This document shows positions 15,812 through 22,659 of a stretch of DNA of 29,031 nucleotides, one piece after another. Every line of letters starts with the position of its first letter. The stretch's first letter is position 1. Position numbers and translations under genes: made by a program. Under the pieces are notes generated by a model that was not told the origin of the DNA, did not search any database, and was given only the letters and a program-made list of their open reading frames with translations. Location: contig CAZADH010000041.1 in the NCBI GenBank assembly GCA_964483805.1, positions 1-29,031 of the forward strand, in the 5' to 3' direction. The DNA is from CAZADH01 sp964483805 (GTDB taxonomy: Bacteria; Muiribacteriota; Ozemobacteria; Ozemobacterales; Ozemobacteraceae).

Positions 15812-18800
15812 ATGACCACTGACACCAGCGAAAAAGGCCTCGAACGGCTGATCTGCATCGCGATGACCGGGTCGGACTGTGCCCCGGGAAGCGCGCAGTC
15901 AGGTTCGGTCTGCGAAGCCGGAGGTCGTTACGGGGGCACGGGATACGTCTGCGGCAAGCCCTGCGACTACGATCGCGAGCACGCCATCGATCTCGTGCAG
16001 TTCACCACGTTCATCGCCTCGACGCAGCCAAAACTCATCGAGGCTCTCGACCTGAACAACCCGAGTCCGACCCGGTTGAAGTTCCTGGCGCGGTTGCAGG
16101 GCGAGGTCGCCAAACGCGGCGTCATCGACGTCTTGCGCAAAGGCATTCAACATGCCCAGTATCACATCGACGTTTTCTATGGCACGCCGACCCCCGGCAA
16201 CATCAAGGCCGTCGAGCTGAACGGGCTGAACCGGTTCAGCATTACTCGCCAGCTTCGCTACAGCCGCGACGAGACGCAGCTTGCCCTCGATCTGTGCCTC
16301 TTCATTAATGGTCTACCTGTCGCCACGTTCGAGTTGAAGAACAGTCTGACCAAGCAGACGGTCGAGGATGCGGTCGAGCAGTATCGAAGGGATCGCGACC
16401 CTCATGAGCTGCTGTTCCAGTTCGGTCGCTGCATGGTCCACTTCGCGGTGGACGACCATGAGGTTCGGTTTTGTACCCAGTTGAAAGGGAAGGCCTCGTG
16501 GTTTCTGCCATTCAACCAGGGCTGGAACGATGGGGCCGGCAATCCACCGAACCCTGCCGGTTTGAAGACCGACTATCTGTGGAAAACCATGCTAACGTCC
16601 AGGGGTTTGACCAACATCATCGAGAACTACGCCCAGGTCGTCGAGACCAAGAACGAGGCGACGGGCAGGAAAAAGAAGGTGCAGATCTTCCCGAGATTTC
16701 ACCAGCTCGACGTTGTCCGTAAGCTGCTGGCAGACGCCAAGCAAAGTGGGGTCGGGCGCAGATACCTGGTTCAACACTCCGCCGGCAGTGGAAAATCGAA
16801 CTCGATTGCCTGGTTGGCGCATCAACTGATCGGATTGATGAAGGACGGCAAGCCCCTTTTCGACTCGATCATCGTGGTGACGGATCGCACCATTCTCGAC
16901 CGACAGATCCGCGACACGATCAAACAGTTCGCCCAGGTTGGCGCAACAGTCGGCCACGCCGAGCACTCTGGCGATCTGCGCAAGTTCATCCAGAGCGGCA
17001 AAAAGATTGTCATCTCTACGGTGCAGAAGTTTCCGTTCATCCTCGATGAAGTGGCGGCGGAAGGTGGCAAAACCTTCGCCATCGTCATCGACGAAGCTCA
17101 TTCGAGCCAGGGCGGAAAAACCGCATCGGCTATGAACAAGGCTCTGGGCGGCAAAGTCGAAGGGGATGACGGAGCGGCAGACCCCGAGGATCTGGTGAAT
17201 GCCGCCCTCGAAGCGCGCATGGCGGCGGCCAAGATGCTGACCAACGCCAGCTACTTCGCGTTCACGGCCACGCCGAAAAACAAGACCCTGGAAATCTTCG
17301 GTGAGCCCATGCCCACAGGCGCCGTCATCAAGCATCGCCCGTTTCATACATACACCATGAAACAGGCCATTGAAGAAGGCTTCATTCTCGACGTGCTGAA
17401 GAGCTACACGCCGGTGAACAGCTACTACAAGCTGATCAAGAAGATCGAGGGTGACCCGGAGTTCGACACGAAGCGGGCGAAGAAAAAGCTGCGACACTAC
17501 GTCGAGAGCCACGATCACGCCATTCGACTCAAGGCCGAGATCATGGTCGATCACTTTCATGAGCAGGTTCTTGCCCTCGGCAAGATCGGCGGACAGGCCC
17601 GGGCCATGGTGGTGACGACTGGCATCCAGCGCGCCATCCAGTACTTTCATGCATTTCGCGAGTATCTGACGGAACGCAAGAGCCCGTATCAGGCCATCGT
17701 GGCCTTTTCGGGAGAGCATGAGTACGGCGGCGCCAAAGTGACCGAATCGTCACTCAACGGATTTCCGTCAAGCACGATTGCGGACCGAATTGCCCAGGAT
17801 CCGTATCGGTTCTTGATTTGCGCCGACAAGTTCCAGACCGGATACGATGAGCCATTGTTACATACGATGTATGTCGACAAGGTTTTGTCGGGCATCAAGG
17901 CGGTTCAGACCCTGTCGAGACTGAATCGGGCGCACCCGAAGAAATACGATGTATTCGTTCTCGATTTCATGAACGACACCGACTCAATCGAAAAGGCTTT
18001 CGCCGACTATTATCGAACAACGATCCTGAGCGAGGAGACCGACCCCAACAAGCTGCATGACCTCAAGGCCACTCTTGATGGGTATCAGGTCTACGCCCCG
18101 GGGCACGTCGATTCGCTCGTGAAGCTGTATCTGACCGGCGCCGATCGGGCCAAGCTCGACCCCATCCTCGACGCCTGCGTCGCCACCTACAAGGAGAACC
18201 TCGACGAGGACGGCCAGGTCGATTTCAAGGGCAAGGCCAAGGCGTTCACCCGCACCTATGGGTTCCTGGCCTCGATCCTGCCGTTCAACAATATAGGCTG
18301 GGAGAAGATGTCGATTTTTCTGGGATTCTTGATCCCCAAACTGCCCGCGCCCAAAGAGGATGACCTGTCGAAGGGCATTCTCGAAACCATCGACATGGAA
18401 AGCTATCGTCCCGAAAAGCAGGCCACGATGAAGATCCTGCTGCCCGATGCTGACGCCGAGATTCCTCCGGTGCCTACCAGTGGTGGCGGGCACAAGGTCG
18501 AACCCGAAATGGATCGGCTATCGAACATCATCAAGGCGTTCAACGAGCACTTCGGCAACATTCCCTGGACCGACGCGGATCGGATCCACCAGCTCATCAC
18601 CAAAGATATTCCAGCCAAAGTGGCAGCCGACAGCGCATACCAGAACGCCCGCAAAAACTCCGACAAACAGAACGCCAAGATCGAACATGACAAGGCGCTC
18701 ATGCGCGTCATGACGGCCCTGCTCAAGGACGACACGGAGTTGTTCAAACAGTTCAGCGACAACGAGTCATTTCGCCGGTGGCTGACCGACAAGGTGTTCG

Positions 18801-18817
18801 CGTGGACGTATGAGTAG
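15812..18817 (+). CDS. hsdR: Type I restriction enzyme endonuclease/translocase subunit HsdR
   Basis: A 1001-residue motor-nuclease. The ATG at 15812 has GGAG motifs 3 and 9 bp upstream and begins MTTDTSEKGLE, as HsdR relatives do; an in-frame ATG at 15794 would add six residues. The N-terminal PD-(D/E)xK nuclease has Asp160, Glu174-Leu-Lys176 and a downstream QYRRD. The SF2 translocase follows: Walker A AGSGKS (324-329), DEAH (427-430), TATP (about 484-487) and motif VI QTLSRLNR (699-706... region). The C-terminal helical domain that binds HsdM/HsdS completes the chain. All key residues are present, so restriction is probably functional. It is separated from the rest of the operon by the 527-bp repeat region, so it may have its own control. 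The gene ends 18 bp from the convergent int. Confidence 0.96.
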   Translation: MTTDTSEKGLERLICIAMTGSDCAPGSAQSGSVCEAGGRYGGTGYVCGKPCDYDREHAIDLVQFTTFIASTQPKLIEALDLNNPSPTRLKFLARLQGEVAKRGVIDVLRKGIQHAQYHIDVFYGTPTPGNIKAVELNGLNRFSITRQLRYSRDETQLALDLCLFINGLPVATFELKNSLTKQTVEDAVEQYRRDRDPHELLFQFGRCMVHFAVDDHEVRFCTQLKGKASWFLPFNQGWNDGAGNPPNPAGLKTDYLWKTMLTSRGLTNIIENYAQVVETKNEATGRKKKVQIFPRFHQLDVVRKLLADAKQSGVGRRYLVQHSAGSGKSNSIAWLAHQLIGLMKDGKPLFDSIIVVTDRTILDRQIRDTIKQFAQVGATVGHAEHSGDLRKFIQSGKKIVISTVQKFPFILDEVAAEGGKTFAIVIDEAHSSQGGKTASAMNKALGGKVEGDDGAADPEDLVNAALEARMAAAKMLTNASYFAFTATPKNKTLEIFGEPMPTGAVIKHRPFHTYTMKQAIEEGFILDVLKSYTPVNSYYKLIKKIEGDPEFDTKRAKKKLRHYVESHDHAIRLKAEIMVDHFHEQVLALGKIGGQARAMVVTTGIQRAIQYFHAFREYLTERKSPYQAIVAFSGEHEYGGAKVTESSLNGFPSSTIADRIAQDPYRFLICADKFQTGYDEPLLHTMYVDKVLSGIKAVQTLSRLNRAHPKKYDVFVLDFMNDTDSIEKAFADYYRTTILSEETDPNKLHDLKATLDGYQVYAPGHVDSLVKLYLTGADRAKLDPILDACVATYKENLDEDGQVDFKGKAKAFTRTYGFLASILPFNNIGWEKMSIFLGFLIPKLPAPKEDDLSKGILETIDMESYRPEKQATMKILLPDADAEIPPVPTSGGGHKVEPEMDRLSNIIKAFNEHFGNIPWTDADRIHQLITKDIPAKVAADSAYQNARKNSDKQNAKIEHDKALMRVMTALLKDDTELFKQFSDNESFRRWLTDKVFAWTYE

Positions 18818-18835
18818 CGGTATTGCCCCCGCAGA

Positions 18836-20064
18836 CTACTGACGAGGCCCCTGAGTCACCCGTTTCTTTTTCCTCGGGGTGGATTCCGCTGTAGCCGAAG
18901 GCCCCCTCCCCTGTTCTTCGTCGATGACCAGCGGAATCGGCTTCGGGTCGGCCTTCTCAGGACGCGGACCTTCTGCCCGCCCCCTTGCTGGGGGTCGCCT
19001 GACGACCCGAATCGGTTCAGTGGCATCGGCACCTTCCAGCGGTTCCGTCTGTGCATAACCAAGTNNNNNNNNNNATCCTGGGTCACGTGGCTGTAACGCA
19101 TCGTGGTATGAAAATCACCGTGGCCGGCCATGGCCATGACGACGCGCAGCGGGACCCCGGCGTTGAGCAACGATGAAATGAAAGCGTGCCGGATACCGTG
19201 CAGGCGCCGCCACCGGATCTGCAAGCGCTTGCACACCTTGGACAGGACCTTGATAAGCCACAAACCTTTGCCCTTCATCGGAAGAATAGGCTCATCGGCT
19301 CGCTTGCCGTCACACCGCCGAGCCAGGACCGACAGCAAGTCGGGGTGGATCTCGACATGGCGAAACTGGTTCTGGGGGTTCGTGGCCGTCTTCAGGTTGT
19401 TGATGCGGACGGTGTTGTTCTCGAAGTCGATGTCGGCCCTGGTGATCGCCCACAACTCGCTGCGGCGGCACCCCAGGTAGATCAAGCCCATGAAGTAATC
19501 GAAGGTCGGATGCCCGGTCAGCGCTTCTTTGATACGGCGGATCTCATCAGGAGTGTATCCGCCGATGGTGTCGGGCTTTCTGGTCGTTTTCCTGACCCGG
19601 GGCCAGTTGACGACAGGCGACATCGTCAGATGGCGCTGCGATATCAGCAGTTTGATGGCGCCTTTGAGAACGAGCAGCTCTTCAAAAATGGTCTTGTCCG
19701 AAGCGCCCTGTCGCTTTCTCAACGTGACGAACCGCGCCACGTCAGTATCGGTCAACTCCTGAACGTAGGTACGGCGAAAGCCGGCCATGATCTTCTTCAA
19801 GTTTGCTACGATCCCGCGATAGCGGTAGAGCGTCGACTCTTTGAGACCTGATCGGCGGATCTCGACAAGGTGGTCCAGGGCGTCGGCCACGGCAATCTTG
19901 CCGGACACGATACCGAGCTGCCCAAGGGTTAGCTGGGCATCGAGCTTCTTTCGCTTTTCCTTGGCAATCTGCGCGTTCTTGGTCCGGAGCGAAATCTGCA
20001 CCAGCTTACCGTCTCTCCAATACTGGTAAACCCAGACCTTGCCACGTTGATACAGTGAACTCAT
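18836..20064 (-). CDS. int: Tyrosine-family site-specific integrase (3' end crosses an assembly gap)
   Basis: The start at 20064 (MSSLYQRGKVWVYQYW) is preferred to an ATG 12 codons upstream because GGTGAGGA lies before it. Domains: a short N-terminal arm-binding part, a core-binding SAM-like domain (about 55-145), and the catalytic domain with Arg200 (GCRRSE), His289-x-x-Arg292 (HGIRH), His315 (GHG) and Tyr324 (TTMRYSHV, codon 19093-19095). The N gap lies about 6 codons after Tyr324, so the active site is complete. After the gap the nominal frame looks non-coding. A different frame (LGYAQTEPLEGADATEP... to RKKKRVTQGPRQ, stop 18836-18838) is a far better tail, so the gap does not keep the true frame. 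It would drive integration at tRNA-Gly. Confidence 0.88.
19065..19074. other. Assembly gap (10 N)
   Basis: Ten N bases inside the 3' part of int. The count is probably a placeholder; the better downstream frame differs by one from the upstream frame. Confidence 0.97.
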
Positions 20065-20108
20065 GTTTCCGGTCCTCACCTTCAGCCAAGAAAACGACAT
20101 CGGCCGAC

Positions 20109-20140
20109 TGTCAGTTAACTGTCAGTTAAGTGTCAGTTAA
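20109..20140 (-). promoter_or_regulatory. Three 10-bp direct repeats at the int promoter (putative arm sites or operator)
   Basis: TGTCAGTTAA occurs three times (20109-20118, 20120-20129, 20131-20140) with a strict 11-bp period, placing copies about one helical turn apart. On the minus strand a -10-like TATTAT (20146-20141) lies just upstream, so the repeats would cover the int transcription start. They fit integrase arm-type sites or an autoregulatory operator. Confidence 0.7.
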
Positions 20141-20206
20141 ATAATACCGAAATGTGCTAGAATTTGCCAATGAGACCAAGCATGAAATCACGGTTTTTCC
20201 GATGTT

Positions 20207-20222
20207 TGCGCAAATTTGCGCA
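20207..20222. repeat. 16-bp perfect palindrome beside attR
   Basis: TGCGCAAATTTGCGCA reads the same on both strands and ends 8 bp before the attR core. It lies between int and the core, where directionality-factor or integrase accessory sites are usually found. Confidence 0.7.
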
Positions 20223-20954
20223 TTAAGTACGCGGGTTCGAGACCCGTTTCCCGCTCTCGAAAAGGCCCCGGTAACCGGCATGGTTATCGGGGTTTGTGTT
20301 TTGTGGCCCAGGGCATTGTCGTGGTTTTGCAGGCGGTTGGCGCCTCGACAGTTGCTCGATCACGCGCCAGAAAGCGCGAAAACTGGGGGACTGGCTCCTG
20401 GCTGGATCGACATGCTTTCCGATGGCCCGCGCGGTCTCGATCTTGCGCAGCCCGGTCTGACAGTATCCCGCCTTTTTGAGGACGCATTCGAACGCCTCCC
20501 AGGTCCCCTCGGTGATCTTGTCGGGATTGCGAAACCGGCGACCGCTGGGCGTGGTTTTCGAAACGCGTGGGAAAGCAGACCGGACGGCGTCCCAGTCGCC
20601 AAAATACCAGGCTTCGAGCTCCTCGATGGCAATCCGGTTGCAGACATGCCACGCGGTCTTGCTCCTGGCGGGGATCTCGAGCCCCGCCTGTACCGCTATC
20701 TCATCCATTCTCCGTTTCAGGTCATGGCAGTCGTCATCATCGCGATCGACAACGACCACGATCTTCCATGTGTCTGGCAACCAGCGCGCATACCCCTTGA
20801 GACGCTGCGGCAGCCGGGCGAGTAGATCCTCTTTGCACTGATGCGGATAGACATTGAACTCGACCGCCTCATCGAGAACTCGCGGGAGGCACGCACGCAG
20901 AAACGCCTCCATCGACAGTTCCTCGACGAGAAAATCAATGCATAATGTATTCAC
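20223..20954 (-). CDS. DUF4276 (TOPRIM-like) protein of an ATPase/nuclease pair, 3' end altered by att
   Basis: A 243-residue protein with a GTG start overlapping the ATPase stop by GTGA. DUF4276 signs: an N-terminal strand ending in VEE (Glu11/Glu12; usual motif VEG-x-x-E), then KIVVVVDRDDDD (64-75) giving the TOPRIM-like Asp pair, and IEELEAWYFGD (110-120), the conserved E-x-E-A-W block. DUF4276 proteins are usually encoded after an AAA ATPase, often beside Type I R-M genes, and are compared with RloB and other TOPRIM nucleases of defence systems. Residues about 220-230 come from the displaced tRNA terminator, 233-242 from the attR core, and the stop lies inside the island. The folded domain probably ends near residue 205, so function may be unaffected. 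Confidence 0.8.
   Translation of the reverse strand: MNTLCIDFLVEELSMEAFLRACLPRVLDEAVEFNVYPHQCKEDLLARLPQRLKGYARWLPDTWKIVVVVDRDDDDCHDLKRRMDEIAVQAGLEIPARSKTAWHVCNRIAIEELEAWYFGDWDAVRSAFPRVSKTTPSGRRFRNPDKITEGTWEAFECVLKKAGYCQTGLRKIETARAIGKHVDPARSQSPSFRAFWRVIEQLSRRQPPAKPRQCPGPQNTNPDNHAGYRGLFESGKRVSNPRT
20231..20256 (+). repeat. attR: 26-bp duplicate of the tRNA-Gly 3' end
   Basis: Exact copy of 7286-7311. It is a tRNA fragment only: nothing upstream completes a cloverleaf. It marks the right end of the island and lies antisense within the end of the DUF4276 gene. Confidence 0.93.
20266..20295 (+). terminator. Displaced original tRNA-Gly terminator
   Basis: CCCCGGTAACC (20266-20276) pairs with GGTTATCGGGG (20282-20292), 11 bp with one G-U, loop GGCAT, then TTTGTGTTTTG. 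It lies on the chromosomal side of attR and so is probably the terminator that served the tRNA before integration. Confidence 0.75.
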
Positions 20955-22207
20955 AGCGCCGGCCGCCGACTCCGGCTCGGGCCCCCGCTGTCGACCAATG
21001 GGTCGCCCACACCGAACCGTCCCTCGAGCCAGAGATGCCCCAGCGACGCCCCGGTGTCGATGAAGTCGGTCACGTGTGGGATGTCGATGGCCCGCTTGGC
21101 CTGCGTGTAACCGAGGTCATCGCGATAGAGAATCCGGACCTCCTCGGGTCTGAATGCATTCAAGAAGAATGGCGAATGGGTGGTGGCAAACAGTTGCCCG
21201 TAGGCTGATGCCGCACGGCACTCCTCGGCGAGTTCGGGCAGCAGCCGTGGATGGAGAAAATTCTCAGGTTCTTCGATGCCGATGAACGAAGGCGGATTTG
21301 GATCGGCAAGCAATACAAGATATGCCAGCATCTTGAGCGTGCCGTCGGAAGCGAACCGCGCCAGCACCGGGTTCTCGAAGGGCGCATCCTTGATCTTCAA
21401 CAACAACCGGCCATCGGCCAACGGCTCGGCCAGCACCCGTTCCACCTGGGGAACGCGGGCGCGCAGTGTATTGAAAATGTAGGTCAAACGATCGGGATGT
21501 TGCTCATCGAGATACTGGATGACGTTGGCCAGGTTGTTGCCGGTGCGCGACAGACGTTCTTGCGGTCCGGCTTCGGGTTGACCGCGGGCATCATCGACCG
21601 ATAGATACGAGACGTACCACCCGGTAATGAAGTCGCGGAGCGCCGCCACCCGCGGGTGCTCGGCGAACTGCCCGAGTGCATTCACCGCGATCAGGTCAGG
21701 CGACTTGAGCGGAATCTCGACTCGCGTATCGTGCTCGTCCGGCTTTTCACCACTGACGGCTCGGCCCCGACCTTCGTGGTATTCGAGAAACCGGAACGGC
21801 TTGCCATACTGTTGTCGACGCCACTGCAACCATTCTTCGACGACCACCGGGCCGCCTTTGTGCTCATCGACGGCGAGGTGGTAGGTAATGATCGGGAAGT
21901 CCGGCTCTTTGTATTTGATCTCGATGCCGCCCGGTCCGTCGCCCCCGCGAGACGTCAGTTCCTTGGCGCGGCCGCGCCGGTCCCAGGCCCGCCGCAGGCC
22001 CGACTCGAAACACACGGAGAGGAACGCAAAGACGTCGAACACCGTCGATTTGCCGCTGCCATTGGGGCCAAGCAGCACGGTCATCGGCGTGATGTTCTTG
22101 AACTCGACGTTGCGCAGGGCGCGGTAGTTCTCGACGCGCAGATACTCGATCCGTGCCGTGGCCTGCGACCGCCGAGCTTTGCGATGGTGCTGATTCGGCT
22201 TCTTCAT
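20951..22207 (-). CDS. AAA_21-type (OLD/RloA-like) ATPase of the DUF4276 pair
   Basis: A 418-residue SMC/ABC-like ATPase. The frame is open upstream, but the ATG at 22207 (MKKPNQHHRK) gives a start 31 bp after the hsdS remnant. Motifs: IEYLRVENYRALRN, Walker A GPNGSGKST (47-55), a signature-like FASDGTLKMLAY (about 284-295), Walker B FIGIEEPEN (about 308-316) and the H-loop ATTHSPFF (about 340-347). There is no C-terminal TOPRIM; that part is supplied by the separate DUF4276 gene, which overlaps by GTGA. The arrangement recalls split OLD-like pairs and PARIS (AriA/AriB), in which the ATPase senses infection and controls a TOPRIM effector. A defence role is inferred from the pairing and the hsdS remnant. 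Confidence 0.85.
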   Translation of the reverse strand: MKKPNQHHRKARRSQATARIEYLRVENYRALRNVEFKNITPMTVLLGPNGSGKSTVFDVFAFLSVCFESGLRRAWDRRGRAKELTSRGGDGPGGIEIKYKEPDFPIITYHLAVDEHKGGPVVVEEWLQWRRQQYGKPFRFLEYHEGRGRAVSGEKPDEHDTRVEIPLKSPDLIAVNALGQFAEHPRVAALRDFITGWYVSYLSVDDARGQPEAGPQERLSRTGNNLANVIQYLDEQHPDRLTYIFNTLRARVPQVERVLAEPLADGRLLLKIKDAPFENPVLARFASDGTLKMLAYLVLLADPNPPSFIGIEEPENFLHPRLLPELAEECRAASAYGQLFATTHSPFFLNAFRPEEVRILYRDDLGYTQAKRAIDIPHVTDFIDTGASLGHLWLEGRFGVGDPLVDSGGPSRSRRPAL

Positions 22208-22238
22208 ATCTTCATTCTTGCGTAAAGCCGGGTTTTCT

Positions 22239-22385
22239 TCAAGCTCCGCGTGCTGTGACGAATTTCTTGGCGTCCTTGATGCGCAGTTCGCCGGAGATAA
22301 GCTCGGGAAGCAGGATGTCACCAAGGGCTGTAAGTGCTTTTCCCTCGTCGACGCTATCTCGAAGCTTCGCATACCACGGACGCAC
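22239..22385 (-). pseudogene. hsdS remnant (C-terminal about 48 codons)
   Basis: The frame ends LGDILLPELISGELRIKDAKKFV, the conserved last helix of HsdS subunits (usual form L-R-D-x-LLPKLISGE-L/I-R-V). Before about VRPWYAKLRD no HsdS sequence can be followed: no TRD and no hsdM remain, and the lipoprotein gene begins 275 bp away. So this is the tail of a lost specificity gene, 31 bp upstream of the ATPase and on the same strand. It shows that the ATPase/DUF4276 pair was once part of a Type I R-M locus, distinct from the intact system in the island. Confidence 0.75.
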
Positions 22386-22659
22386 TAAAATCGTAGAATG
22401 CCCCGCAGACGCGCGCTCCGGCGTGTGGTACACATTGCCCATCATACTGGGCACGTGAAGCGACGATCGATCGGCCAGCAACTGTGCGCGCCGCGCTCCG
22501 GCTTTCGCGGCTGGCGAAGGGCTTCTTCGCGACTCGCGCCTCCTCGGTGGCGGCAAGGTGCGTGCCATCGTAGACGCCGAAGCCCATCGCGACCAGCTTG
22601 CCGGTTCGCTTGTGCGTTGCCTCGGTGAGATCAAACCTAGCGCCCGCGCGATCACGCTG
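22386..22659 (-). other. Unassigned decayed stretch between lipoprotein gene and hsdS remnant
   Basis: Directly after the lipoprotein TAG the same frame continues with a sequence that looks coding (ARFDLTEATHK, GKLVAMGFGVYDGTHLAA) but has no early start and matches no family I know. It may be a gene fragment or chance open GC-rich frame. No promoter or terminator is obvious. Confidence 0.3.

Larger units (their letters stand above)
7286..20256. mobile_element. 13-kb integrative island carrying a Type I R-M system, inserted in tRNA-Gly
   Basis: The boundaries are two exact 26-bp direct repeats, 7286-7311 (tRNA 3' end) and 20231-20256. A tyrosine integrase lies at the far end beside the second repeat. 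Cargo is a Type I restriction-modification operon (hsdM, DUF262 protein, hsdS, AlbA/ATPase, hsdR). No conjugation, replication or phage structural genes are present, and no excisionase candidate is visible, so it would need helper functions for transfer. The unit length (one repeat counted once) is 12,945 bp apart from the unresolved 10-N gap. tRNA-borne islands usually have int next to the intact tRNA; here it is at the opposite end. Confidence 0.9.

Noticed and set aside
15114..15858. Several minus-strand small frames with recurring INYPSITRQ-like peptides
   Set aside because: The recurring peptide is just the translation of the 11-bp DNA repeat; there are no ribosome sites and the frames overlap genes.
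20216..20260. Second tRNA gene at the right repeat
   Set aside because: Only the T-arm and 3' acceptor strand are present; no D-arm or anticodon arm lies upstream, so it is an att fragment.
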